A stretch of 64,000 bases of DNA from Albula goreensis (lineage: Eukaryota; Chordata; Actinopteri; Albuliformes; Albulidae). Below the pieces are notes generated by a model. That model did no database searches and had not been told where the DNA came from. It saw only the letters and a program-made list of their open reading frames with translations. A program made the translations under genes and the position numbers. The first letter of the stretch is position 1, and every line of letters begins with the position of its first letter. The stretch is from NCBI GenBank assembly GCA_022829145.1, contig CM040746.1, positions 3,442,731 to 3,506,730 on the forward strand, in the 5' to 3' direction. Positions 11,611 to 22,819 of this stretch are shown here, one piece after another.

Positions 11611-12502
11611 AGTATTCGTCTCCGTCTCTCGGCAGGAGTCAGATGGGTGCGGTTGTTCGGCCTGGCCTCTGGAGCTCGGACAGCAGGAACAGGAACTGGT
11701 GATTCGGGAACATAGCAGCAGAAGATTCCCCCGCTAAAACGCTGATACTGGCTGATCCTCCGGGTTCGCTCCCTGCGACGGGCAGTCAGTCGCCCATCAA
11801 TGCGGATGGCCAAGTCCACCAGGGCATCAAAACCCCTTGGTAGGTCCTGAGTGATGAGCTCATCCTTTACCTCCTCTGACAGCCCTTGAAGGAAGGCATC
11901 GATCTGGGCATCCTCGTTCCATCCACTTGAAGCGGCAAGCGTGCGAAAGTTGATGGCGAAATCTGAGACCGAACGCCCTTCCTGACGAACCTGGAGCAGT
12001 TCTTGCGCCGCCTCATGACCATGTCGGGACCGATCAAACACTTTCCTCATTTCTTCACAGAAGGTGGGGTAAGTGGAGCAGACCGTGAGTGAGAGTCCCA
12101 GACCGCCGTCCCCCATTCTCTGGCACGACCGGAGAGGAGTGTGATGATGTAGGCAATCCTCGATCTGTCAGTGGGAAACCTGGAGGGCTGTAGCTCAAAG
12201 ACCAGGGAGCACTGAGAGAGGAAGGAGCGGCAGGTCCTTGGCTCTCCTGCGTAGGTCTCAGGGGGTGGCAACTGGGGTTCTCTCTCAGGTGGGGAAGCGA
12301 CGGGCAGGGATGGGGGAGCAGTGTCAGCAGGAGCTGGTCGGGTCTGTCGGAGCTGTTGAAGCTGGCCGAACAGGTTGTTAAGGCTGACAGCTAAACTCCT
12401 CAGGGTCACGTGAACAGTGTTCAGCTGGGACCGATGCCTGCCGAGAGCAACCTCTTGCTGGTCCAAAACGGCCTGATACTGGCTGCAGTCTGCTGGGTCC
12501 AT
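11611..12502 (-). pseudogene. Gag capsid region
   Basis: Starts MDPADCSQYQAVLDQQE at an ATG only 17 bases inside the 5' LTR. A proline-rich stretch, the PETYAGEPRTCRSFLSQC block, and later RSVSDFAINFRTLAASSGW with GLSEEVKDEL are the familiar capsid landmarks of vertebrate sushi-type gag. The frame is interrupted; it is recognisable but not intact. Confidence 0.9.
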
Positions 12503-12507
12503 TCTTG

Positions 12508-12517
12508 GCGAGTTCGT
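12508..12517 (-). promoter_or_regulatory. Putative self-priming primer-binding site
   Basis: Two bases inside the 5' LTR, element sense reads ACGAACTCGC. No tRNA-type TGG site is present. The exact 10-base complement GCGAGTTCGT lies inside the 5' LTR at 12844-12853, about 30 bases after the TATA box, i.e. at the likely transcript 5' end. Tf1/sushi elements are known to prime by folding the RNA 5' end onto such a site. Confidence 0.75.
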
Positions 12518-12519
12518 AC

Positions 12520-13087
12520 TGTCAGGACTCAGAGGGACCCAAGCGCAGACAGAGGTACGTAATAAACAGGGGTTTATTAAGCCGACAGAAGCACAGTCCA
12601 CAAATCCAAAATCCAAGTCGTTAATCAGGCAGAGGTCAAAACCAGAGAGGCTCGGCAAAGGTACAGAAACGCAATCCAGGGTGGCAGTCAAAAACAGGCA
12701 AAGAGTTCGTAAACAGGCAGGCTCAGCAAAGGTACAAAAATCACAAGGCGAAGAATCAAAACCAAAAAACAGACAGGGTAATAACAGGCAGGCAGATCAG
12801 AAACAGAAAGGCTTGTAGCGCAACAGGTACTTAACACACTGAGACGAACTCGCAACGAACAAAAGACAGGGCAGGGTATAAATACACAACTTAACCAGCA
12901 ATGAGACACAGGTGAGACAGCAGGGCAGGTGAAACACATGATAATCAGAGAAGGGAACAAGGTGGGCGGGGAAAACTGAATGACAACAAAAGCACATGGA
13001 CAGAGAGTGAAAAGCAAAACACGGAAACAATCGAACAAAACTGACAGAAACAAAAACAATAATCCCGATCACCCCACAGTACTGACA
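12520..13087 (-). repeat. 5' LTR of the sushi-type element
   Basis: 568 bp. In element sense: TGTCAGTACTG start, a TATA-type box (plus-strand TATAAATAC at 12877-12885), presumed start of R near 12853, an AATAAA signal, and the TCCTGACA end. Long pyrimidine-rich U3. Nearly identical to the left LTR. Confidence 0.95.
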
Positions 13088-13092
13088 CAAAT
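13088..13092. repeat. Target site duplication, right copy (CAAAT)
   Basis: Matches 7631-7635 exactly. Confidence 0.95.
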
Positions 13093-15564
13093 ACAATGTG
13101 CATAAAAAATTAAAAAGGGAATAGAACTGAATAAGGGTCTACTTTTGGTTTTCGCTGCTGCGAAAAGAATGTTTATGTGAAGTGCTCCTGTACCGTATAA
13201 ATTGCGATCGTTCAGTTCTTCAGTAGCTGTACATATTAGGGTAATACTTGACTCAAACTATACGCTAAAAACCCGGCATAATGCTATCTTAAGAATGTAA
13301 TCAAACCTCAACCAACTATCACAGTGTATTAGTTTACACTGTTATGAACCGTAGTGTTCTGAGTGAGTTGCTTTGAATTTGTTTTAGTGAAATTAGTTGG
13401 TTATATTATGAATATATTATGGCATTGGTTGTAATGTGTAGGGTATTGTCATGACTGGTTATGACAGCTGTCATGTCATGCTTATGACTCTGTCATACAG
13501 GCTTCATTGCATTAGAAATATCATTCAAGTAAAGTCTAACCACGTTTGGTTTCCTGGCTGTTTTAAGAACATGACATACGATCACATACTGGCATTCATC
13601 TCAGCTAGGTACATCATTTACCAAGAATCTATAGAGTATCCAGCACTGTATGAAGCCAGACAGACCAAAATGATTAACCCTTTATGTAAAATGCTTTCTG
13701 AAATCAGTATGGAACTTGCTCTTAACTAGTTTTCCATCTATGCTCTCGTGTTCTTGTGCAGGCTTAACTCAAAAATATTTTGAATTTCACCTATTTGAAA
13801 ACACTTTACATTGAAAATGAACATTCATGCCAAAGTATCATCCGTACCAATGTTGTGTATAGCCAATTATACATTTGAATGCATTCAAAATGTATACATT
13901 TCATAATTTGTACACAGTTTATTGAGTTCTTTATGAGTACATGTGACTCAAATTTGATTACACGTCCAGATGAAAGTTTGTCCAGAGTAAAAAGTCATTT
14001 TTACTTTACTGTCATTTTCTTTTTAAAAATTTCCGTGTAAAATGATATTGATATCAGTATGATATGAAAGTGTGAGTCTTTCCTCACAGCATTTAAATGG
14101 CAGTTAGAAAATGCAGTTGCATATCTTTTTCAAAAACATATCTGTGTTATAATGATGGCGAGAGCTGCATATAGTATTTCAAATGTGTATAATATAACCT
14201 CATTTGATTTAATAGGGTCATGAATACATTTGCATGCCATGTATCCCAGCATGTTTTTGCTCTCTTACCCCTACCACATGATGCCTGGATGCTGACTAGC
14301 TTTGATAAACTGTTACTCCTGTTTTGCCGCATAATAGTCCTGTTTTGTTGTGGAAATAGTTGTGTTCACTTTCCACATGGTTTAGTTTAAATAGCGCTTG
14401 GTGTCTTTGATGGCACTACACCAGAGAACAGCAGATTACCTTTCAATTGGAGCAAAGTGGGTCAAAAACCACAACCCCAAGACCATAAGAAAAGCACTGG
14501 ATGTAAATAAGGCCATTCCATGCCTCCTAGCCTGTCATTTGCTTAGAGTGAACCTATTAAGTGTGTTGAGTTTGGTCTTGGAGGATCTGAAAGAGTCTCA
14601 GCTACAAATCCAGACAAGTTATTTCATGCATTCCTAACTCTTTCTATACCAGGAATTACTTTATAATGTCAGTATGAAAAAAAATGTAATTTCAAATTTT
14701 CACCTTATTTCCACCTGAGCTAAAGAGATGAGCTCAAGGTTGTCAGAAAGAAAATGAAATCAAATGGGGGGAGAGAGGGAGAGGGGTTGGGGGTGTAGGG
14801 GGCAGACGAATGTTATTGTGTTTCAGGAATGAGTTATTATAGCATCTCCACTCTTGACTGACTAAGCTTTTGCACCGTTGCCATCTCTCACGGGCATATT
14901 TAAATATGCTGAAATAAAATAAATACACAAATATACAAATAATAACTATAACAAATAACTTCTCTTTTATGTATTACATTGTGTGGAAATTCTGTACTGT
15001 GGAATATGCATCATATTCTCCATAACTCCATATTTAATGTGCGATAGGCCATTTCTGTAATTTCTCGCTGAGATACTCAAAGAGTACTTTATTTCACCAG
15101 TAAGTCGTGAAAATGCCAGTCGAGCGGTTGCAGTCCAAAACCAAGGTCTCTGTCACCAGTACTCTGAGTTGGTAAGCAGGGCTTTCTTAGTTTTTCTCAT
15201 TCTAAATCTACATGTTAAGTGATTACATTTTTATCGCTCTCATATACTTTACTCTCAGTAAGGTACTGCCGGGTATCCCGTAGTAGGAGCGTTTGTTTTT
15301 CATTAATGAACAGCAGCTTTCATCATCACCCTTTTCATCTTTTATTACACATGGCCTCATGGGAAAGAAGTCCAAAGATAATACAAACCTGCTGAATGTT
15401 TTCCCAGCTCTCAGACAATATTTTGGCCAGGGAAAACATCGCGTGAGGTGGACAAAAACGACAAGTGGTGGAGAGAAACAACTGTACAATGGAAATGAAG
15501 GGACCATTGATGTCTGTTTAAAAACTCTCTAACATTTAAATAGTATTACATGGAAAGTGCACAC
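13093..15564. other. Non-coding DNA; TGTCAT-rich repeat and G4 motif
   Basis: No gene recognised. At 13447-13503 TGTCATGACTGG...GACAGCTGTCATGTCATG... resembles a TGTCAT-rich fish repeat also seen near the right end of the window. At 14766-14802 the plus strand has five G-runs of three or more (GGGGGG, GGG, GGGG, GGGGG, GGGGG) with short loops, a strong G-quadruplex motif. The rest is AT-rich. Confidence 0.45.
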
Positions 15565-15565
15565 C

Positions 15566-17254
15566 TGGGGTCTCATTTATAAACTGTGTGTACGCACAAA
15601 AATGCTCCAAGACGTGCGTACGCAGATTTTCACGCACAGCTTGGGATTTATGAAACTTCTCCTTGACGTAAGAATGAGCGTACAGGTAGATACATTTGAC
15701 CCATGCGTACACACATTTCGGGCACATATTTGCGCTAAATAGCACCCCCTGGAGACCAACAACAAAATTACACTATAGTTTCCTTACTCCCTGAAAGTAT
15801 TTAGGCTCATCTTATCATTCGTAATCAGTTTTTTTTGGTCATAATTAAATTATACATAAAATCAACAGATGTAATTAATCAATGCGTTATCAATCAATTT
15901 ATTTTGTTCACATAAATAGACCTAAAGCATGTGATAATGACAAGATGGCATGACTATGGCTGCGTTGACACCGCTAGAGGATATTGTGAATGGTATGGTG
16001 CGACGGGACTTTCGCCAAAATGGGCCGACTTTTTTGCCCATGATGATGACTGGCTCATGATTCAGTTTCGCTTAACTTGAGCTGTGATCCTGGAACTCTG
16101 TGCTGAATTGAGGCCGGCGCTGGCACATCACACACATTGCAACCAGCCAATACCTGCCCATCTGCAAATCCTGTCGACTCTGGGGTTCTTGGCCACGAGA
16201 ACTTTCCAGCGGGAAATAGTAGAGCGATCGGGTACAACCAAGCCCTCACTCAGTCATGTCATACTAAGAGTGTTGGATGGCATCATTTGTCTGAGCTCGA
16301 GGTACATACAATTCCCCCATACAGCCGGTGAGCAGAGAAACATCAAAAGGCAATTTGCAGCGATGACTGGTTTTCCCAGTGTAATCGCTGAAAATGACTG
16401 CACTCACAATGCTATAAGGGCGCCGTCAGTAAATGAATACGTGTATGTTAACTGAAAGAATTTTCAGCCAATGTAACCGGTGCAATCAACTCCACTTATG
16501 TTGCAATAAGGACACTATCAGTGGACGAATATGTAAGTAAATTGTAAGAACTTCCATTCAATAGAAGTGCAACTGATTTACGACGCACGTCGTATCACAT
16601 GTCACCGAAAATGTGGCTGACCGGTGGCCAGGGTCATGGAATGATTCATTCATATTGATGAAACATATTGATATTATTTTTTAAATCAACTCCAATAATC
16701 GCAGCTAGCCGCACATCATGGGAACTAAGAGGTGGCACCCCAATACCGCTGCCCGCCCCTCCTGCACTTGCAATTGGGCAAGTATACTGTTATATGTTGT
16801 ATATATGGGCATGTTTGCTTTAATCTTGATGTTGCTTAATTTTTTCTTGATTTCAGTCCTTGTGTGTGGCTGTCTATACCTGAGGAATTGATAGTCGCAG
16901 TAACCTCCTGCCATGCAGGGTTTTTTGTATATGTTACCCCATTTCACATTTTCGCAAGTTTCTTTTTTCCTCTATTCACTGCCATTATTGCATTTTAAAT
17001 TTTATTGCTCTGTCCTGCATATTATTTATAGATCTCGCTTAAATGATTTTGACTTCCGGAGCACCATATATGCTTAAATGTGGGCGTTTTGGGCATGGTT
17101 GTTGCACTCATTCACGCACACACATGCGTCTGTGTTGCGTACACAAGTTTTATAAATCTGAATTTTTCGTTGCGTAAGCAAACTCATAGGTTTGGCGTAA
17201 ATAAGTATTTCACGAAAGTACGCAAAGTTCTGAAGTTTTATAAATGACGACGCT
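15566..17254 (+). mobile_element. Harbinger (PIF/Harbinger) DNA transposon, decayed
   Basis: Both ends carry related inverted sequences: the left reads GGGGTCTCATTTATAAAC then TGTGTACGCAC, and the right, reverse-complemented, reads GTCGTCATTTATAAAAC then TTTGCGTAC. Subterminal GCGTACGCA/TTTATAAA words recur several times inside both ends. These termini are typical of fish Harbinger elements. Inside is a plus-strand HARBI1-type transposase remnant. No clean 3-bp target duplication could be fixed. An opposite-strand ORF at 16705-16947 with a lysine-rich EIKKKLSNIKIK stretch may be what is left of the second (Myb-like) Harbinger gene; this is a guess. Confidence 0.8.
16018..16670 (+). pseudogene. 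HARBI1-like transposase remnant
   Basis: The frame from 16018 reads KWADFFAHDDDWLMIQFRLT, then a TGA at 16078-16080, then AVILELCAELRPAL, STLGFLATRTFQREI, RSGTTKPSLSHVI, VLDGIICLSSRYIQFP, QFAAMTGFPSVI and DCTHNAIRAPSVNEYVYVN, ending at a stop at 16453-16455. This is the N-terminal half of a Harbinger transposase, including the first catalytic Asp (DCTH). Upstream, EDIVNGMVRRDF lies in another frame. After the stop, the same DCTH-AIRAP-NEYV segment appears again about 95 bases downstream (STYVAIRTLSVDEYV, then a KNFHSI-like block), so the catalytic segment was tandemly duplicated. The C-terminal half with the remaining DDE residues is missing. Usual family length is about 350 residues. Confidence 0.85.
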
Positions 17255-18950
17255 ATCCTTGTACTATTGTCATAAAGCTGAATAATTATTTTTTTTTGGG
17301 TGGGTTGTGAGATTCAGATACAGGTACAGACTTACAGAGTTTACTGGACTGCTGTCAGTTTCTTCCTTTGGCTTGGAGTGACTGCAGCACTGTCCATACC
17401 TACAGACAGGCCCAGTTATCAGCACTTGCTCTCATTCAGGCCACCAATTTAAGTATTTAAGTATAGCCTGTCAGGCTATGGGGAAAACATTTTTCTTTTT
17501 TTTCTGTTTGGATTTTCATGCAGTTATGTTTCTTGAGGCTGTGCTGTTTCGGTATTTTTCAAGTTGATTAATATTTTGTTTGTTTTTCCTTTTTTTCATT
17601 CTTGTCCAAAGAGGGGGGATAAAATATACCATGTTCAGTAAATAACCTTGAATTTGTGCGTTCTTTTCTGCTCCCAGTGTGGTTGTGCACATGTGATTTT
17701 TGGTTCATGCATGTGTGTGAGTGTATGTGTGTGGGTCTTGCGGGGTCTGAGTGTTTTGGGAGGGCTCTCGCGTCTCTGCAGAATCCCAACCCAAGAGTCT
17801 GAGTGCTCGCTCACGCTGAGAAGCCGGCGAGTCAAAGAAATCTGCTCTCTCTCATCTCACCCTTCAAAGACACCCAGGCCTTCGATGGAGAGTGCATCAC
17901 TCAGAGCAAGTGCATGCCTGCGGGTGGGAGAGGGGGGAGTAGCGTAATGGGAGGACAGAGTATGCATGCAGAGAAGGGGGGCGGAGATGAAAGGGTTTTA
18001 GCACGTCAAGAGGAGGTAATTATTCCGAATCAAGAGTAGAGGAGAGAGAGCCAACTTTTAAAAAGCACGCCCAGGTATCGGCCCACCTGTTTCCAAGCAC
18101 CCAATCAGGGCTTTCGTCTGGAGACTCCAGTGCAAGGGGCTGGGGCCAGGAGGGACCCCAAAACCTGACCTTAATATCTGCATCTCCAGGGCAGGGGGTG
18201 GGCCATTTCAAGTCTAAACTGAAATCTCTGTAACAAGACAACAAAAACATGAGTCATGCTACAATAGACAATTTTAATGTCTTTTAAGACAACTGTTTAG
18301 TATTGCACTAGGGAAACATGAGCAGTGAATGGAATCTGCATCTCCAGAGAAGTACATTATTTATTTAGTTTTAACAGGGAATTTATGTCTACAGTTGCCT
18401 TACAAGGCCATTGTGTTAGGTGTACTAAATACAAATCTACATAAATACAATATGGTAGGACAAAGAAGTCTCACTGCAAGCTACGAATGAGACTGAAAAA
18501 CAATGTTTTGGTGTTTGCACGTTTAATATACAAATGTGAATGTTTGAAATGGTATTTGTTTTGCTGAAATCATACTCCGAGGTAGAAAAGCTAGGACAGA
18601 GTATCTTATTAAATAGATTTCTAAATCTCATAATCTGGCAGATTATATGCACACACAGACACACCGCAAACATTCAATCTATCGTAAAACCAAAGTCAAC
18701 ATGAAAATTCCCCATAATAGGTCTTTGCTCCATTGTGCTCTTCTGAATTTGCTCCTTTTCTACATGTTTCAAAAAGTGTGTCCCAGTTTGACTTTTTACT
18801 ACATTAGTTAAGTAACTCAAGATTCATCTAAAATATATAGTATATGTTTTGTATCATACCATTGGTAGTTTGTTTACCTGTATCAAAATGTGTATGGTTC
18901 ATTTTATCCTTATTAATCAACTTGTTTTTCCTACCTGCGTTTTTGTCTGT
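17255..18950. other. Unassigned non-coding DNA
   Basis: T-rich sequence, then a GC-richer patch at 17700-18200 with TG-repeats, a CCAATCAGG (CCAAT-type) word near 18100 and G-rich runs. No exon or transposon that I can support; the ORFs here are short and without domains. Confidence 0.4.
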
Positions 18951-19045
18951 GACTTTGTCTTGTCTTTGGCTCTAGCAACACAATTTCCCTCTGGGATCAA
19001 TAAAGCATGCTGTCTGTCTGTCAGTCAGTAAGTCAGTCAGTCATG
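18951..19045 (+). mobile_element. LINE-type 3' tail ending in (CTGT/CAGT)n
   Basis: AATTTCCCTCTGGGATCAAT followed by AAAG at 18982-19005, then a CTGT/AGTC microsatellite. This GGGATCAATAAAG ending plus simple repeat is a hallmark of several teleost LINE 3' ends (Rex-type). Only the tail is recognisable. Confidence 0.6.
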
Positions 19046-19370
19046 CCCCTCTGAGCCAATGGGTGTACCCTCAGTTTTCGCCCCTTTTTCAGGATGTGAC
19101 ATCACTGATAGGCATAAAGACATGGAGGTTTCCCAGGACTTAATCAATGGTTCAATAAATAAACTTAATATGAAAGCAGCCTTTGCATATATGAAGCCAA
19201 AGTCAAGAATCTTAACAATATATAGTCCTCACAAGTTTGCTTATCATAAGATTTAACATAGCTATGATGGCCAAACTGAGACACATAAAATCTATGGAAC
19301 CTAATTTAATGCACATATCATAATTTATTTATGTTTTTCATTAAACCTGTAAAAAAACACAACTTTGTAT
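19046..19370. other. Unassigned non-coding DNA
   Basis: AT-rich, no recognised feature. Confidence 0.4.
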
Positions 19371-19470
19371 TTTGTAGGGCTGATTATTGGCAAGATGAGA
19401 GTCATGATACATGTCACATGTCATGATTTAAGCTATATATTGTGATACTACACAAACCAGAAATATTTTG
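19371..19470. mobile_element. hAT-like MITE fragment
   Basis: GTAGGGCTGATTATTGGCAA followed by GTCATGATAC, CATGTCATGAT, and GCTATATATTGTGATAC resembles the fish repeat TAGGGCTGGGTATTGGC with ATCACGATAC words, generally classed as hAT-derived. Only one end is seen and it is diverged. Confidence 0.45.
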
Positions 19471-21600
19471 TCATAATTTCAAAACATTTCATACATAGCA
19501 TGCCTGAATATGCATAAAATCTGATGTTAAAAAGCTGACCTGTTTTATTGGTTAAATTTAGCATTGCGCATGTTGCAAACAGCATGGTTTCTTTCTGTCC
19601 TTCTTTGTTGATGAAGCCAAAATGCACTCACATTTTAGATTTGAATGTCATGGGAGCTGGAGTTATCTTGGATTCAGCCTCAATTATGGTGCTGGCAATG
19701 CATACTGTTGTGGTTGTGGTTCTGTGCAGCCCGTTACAATACTGTAAGCTGCCTACCTAGAGGTCAAATGTTTAACCAACACAATGGACTAGTGCTGCTA
19801 GCGCTATTCTTTGTGTGCATTCTGATATAGCCTTCTTAAAAAAAATGATACAATTTTACAAAAGTCAGTGTTGCAATAATCAGCCGAATCAACTTCCTTA
19901 TAGCCCTATTTTGTCTTTCGTTTTATGGTCTGTATATATGAAAAGCATGTCGAGTGCTTCCATTTATTATGTGGCTCAACATCTCGCCGCGATCAGTTCT
20001 ACCCTAACGAGCCTGTCAAACATACACCCACCCGTCAGAGATCTGGATAAAAGGCTATGCAGTCTCACAGCTCAAAAATCACTTGGGTGACTCTCCCATA
20101 AGCATACTCCAAACTCATCCTACTTGATGTTTCAAAAACAATTCTCATGTTCCACCGGGCTTCAGAAAGTGTCAGCTTTCACTTGATACGTGCCAATGTC
20201 TTTCCAGCAAACAAAGCAATTGGCCACTTGCCATACAATTCAAAATGGAGGTCATGATAACAGACTAGTGTGAAGAACTTGTTTAAATCTGTTGAAGACT
20301 GAGTAGACTGCATTCAGGTTGTACGCCGTGCCTTTAAAACACATTGTTTACTACAAGCATGCATATGACTTGAAGGTGATATCACTTCCACCTGCGTAAC
20401 TGAGTGAATTCTCATTGGTGCATTCTCTCTTGTGCGATCGCTATCAGTGGTGCCTGCAGTCAGCACTTCAGTGTATATCATATGTTGTTACGTACGGCTG
20501 TCTGCTTGTGAATTTTTCTCTTCCCGTTCAGGAGTGATTGATAGCTGAATCTGTGTGGGACCTAATTTGCCCTTCCAGTGCCTGGCCATTTGAAAAGGCT
20601 GGATGTAGGTGGTTGTGTTTGATGGCTGTGTTCCTCAGTCCCCTGTCTGATGCACACTGCCAGCCCTGTTGCCTACCTTCTCCTTCCACGTGCTTTGTTT
20701 AGCTTTTTTTTTTAAAATTGAAATGTGGATTGTTGAGACAGAAGGAGCATATTTTCTTTTTCTGCATCCTTAAATTTTTAGGAGACCAGAGTAGGGAAGC
20801 AACTCTCATTTCCTTTTTGTCTGGCTCGGGATGTCAGGGAAGATCTTACGAATAAGGGAAGGTATACGCTCTGTAAGCACTTACTAGCCCTGTTCTGGCA
20901 TTTTGTGTTTTTGCATAAAATCCGTAAGTGCACTTGGTGGCAGCTTTGATATCGACTATGTGTACCTTCTGGTTACTTTAGGTAATCTCGGGCAGAATAA
21001 TAGGAACTACCGACTTTTTGTGGTAGTTGGTAGTCGCTTTTGTCATTGCTGTGTAGGGCTCGCTTTGTTCAGGGTTTGTGTTTTTCTTCAGCTGGTACCT
21101 GTTACCTAATGCGAGCGGATGTTGCTTTTTGTTGCTTCAAAACTTCTTGTCTTCATTTGTATTTTGTAATTTCTTGCTCCTTTAAAACTACTTGTCTTTG
21201 TTTGTACTTTGTAGAAAGTTATTAGTCATGGATTTTGGTATTTGTGAAATGGTTGCACTAATTTGCTTATCCACTAGTGTGCGTTTCTTTGTTTCTGCCG
21301 GCTGCCATTTTTTTCATTGTGGCATTGGTGTGTATTGTACTACTTTATTTGTGTGTAGTATTTTTCTAATTATAGTGCTGCTACTTGATTGCACTGAGCA
21401 TAGTGTACTTATTGGAGTCATTATATATACTTTGTATCCTGTTTAGGCTGTCACGGAGTAGAACGTTTAGTAAATTAGTTTATTGACACATGCATATTTT
21501 GTCAACATCATTGTGATGTTATGGTGTTGAATTTGAGGGTGTTTTCAGAGAGTCCATCTGTGGATAGGCCTACTAACTGGAGGACAGCAGATTTGTCATT
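19471..21600. other. Unassigned non-coding DNA with a ~50-bp duplication
   Basis: No recognised gene. Around 21131-21225 two ~50-base segments sharing CTTCAAAACTTCTTGTCTT / CTTTAAAACTACTTGTCTTT and TTTGTATTTTGTA are tandem copies. The T-rich zone 20700-21600 could be the untranslated leader of the retroelement fossil that follows, but no LTR edge was identified. Confidence 0.35.
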
Positions 21601-21604
21601 GATA

Positions 21605-22480
21605 AAATAGACGCGCCTAAAACCGCTGTGAAGGCCGAAACAAAACCATTAATAATTTCTTCTATTCATGGCACAGCCCTAACTGTGAGGGAGATTGTTC
21701 CTCAAACTGTATATCCTTCCGAAACGGTTGGTGAAGTTAACATTCAGTCTGATCACGCGAAACTAAAATATGAGTTTAACATTAAAGAACTTCAGTTAGA
21801 ACATGCAGTGCAACTTAAAATCATCAACTTGAGGCTCAGACAAAATAGACAGATAATGAGTTACGCTTAGATGGAGTATGATACAGTAGATGGAGTAAGA
21901 TGATACAGAATTGTAATTTTTCATCTTTTGGTTTTGATGTTGCGCGTTATATTTGTATGGTGGCACCTTTCAATGAAATTGAAGTAGGCAGATCATTTCT
22001 CTCTTTGAGCGTGTAGCCACCTTTCTGCATTGGCCCAAAGATGTTTGGACACTGCTCTTGCAAAGTGTACTCAGGTCAGACTTGGAAAATGTATTCATTT
22101 CTGGACACAGAAGACAGCTTGGATTACTCAGCCATGAAAAACACTATCCGTAAAGCTTTTAAACTCATGCCTGAAGCGTACCAGGCAGAAGTTTAGAAGG
22201 CACAGAAAGTCAGAGGGGCAAACGTACGTTGAGTTCACCAGAGAAAAGGAAATGGATCACCATGTCTCAGTATTCGCTACCTTTGCACAACGCAAGGCCT
22301 GGGTTGCCCTTGAAGAGTTTAAGAACAGTGAGTCTGAGACCATAGCCACATATCTGAATGAACAAAAGGTCACAACATGGCTGAAACTGCTGTTCTAGCC
22401 GACAAATTTGTGTTGACTCACAAAAACGTGTATTCGCTGAAGTGTTCCCCGTTCCCAAAGCTCAGACGGGTGTTAGAAAA
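21605..22480 (+). mobile_element. Ty3-type retrotransposon gag fossil
   Basis: Recognisable gag blocks in order: an N-terminal charged region with LKYEFNIKELQLEHAVQLK, then FNEIEVG, VATFLHWPKDVWTLLLQSVL, VEFTREK-like text, LEEFKNSESETIATYLNEQK and DKFVLTHKNVYSLK-like text. This matches the gag/capsid of a common fish Ty3-type family (LERVA...WPKDVWTLLLQ...VPEAYRQ...EEFKN), distinct from the sushi type at 7.6 kb. Old and broken many times. No protease, RT or LTR was found attached. Confidence 0.7.
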
Positions 22481-22819
22481 AGCTTTGGTTCCCCTTCCAA
22501 GTTTTCTCTGAGTGTAAATGGGTCAAGAGATTCCTGGTAGTTATAGTGATTGGGGTGTATTCGCTCGAGGTGAAGGCTTGTGGGTGTCAGCCGCACTTGC
22601 CAGGGGGATAATCCACAAAGTGAGTAAGCTTGGCTTCTTTTGCGCGAATCCAGGTTTATTTTGAGCATTTTGGTTCCATCAAACAAGATTACTGCAATCC
22701 TAACTCTGTAACTATAGCAACATAGCACCACTGTTAGTGCCCAGCAGACATGCTCAGTTGTGTCCTGTATCACATGCCCAGTCACATGCTCAAAGAGGAA
22801 GACTTGAGCAATGACTTGA
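22481..22819. other. Unassigned DNA between gag fossil and TIR element
   Basis: A minus-strand ORF overlaps this stretch but has no recognisable domain. A TTTATTTTGAGCA stretch might be part of an LTR of the gag fossil, without support from a second copy. Confidence 0.3.

Larger units (their letters stand above)
7636..13087 (-). mobile_element. Sushi-type (Tf1/sushi, chromovirus) Ty3 LTR retrotransposon, full length, recent, broken
   Basis: A 5.45-kb element in minus orientation. It has LTRs at both ends with TG...CA termini, a 5-bp CAAAT duplication, gag with a CCHC knuckle, aspartic protease, reverse transcriptase (YLDD), RNase H, integrase and a C-terminal chromodomain. Domain order and the chromodomain place it with the vertebrate sushi-type chromoviruses. 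The LTRs agree except for a one-base length difference in my reading, so the insertion is young. All parts are present, but the reading frame is broken about half a dozen times, so this copy is a fossil. It inserted into otherwise unremarkable DNA. Confidence 0.95.
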
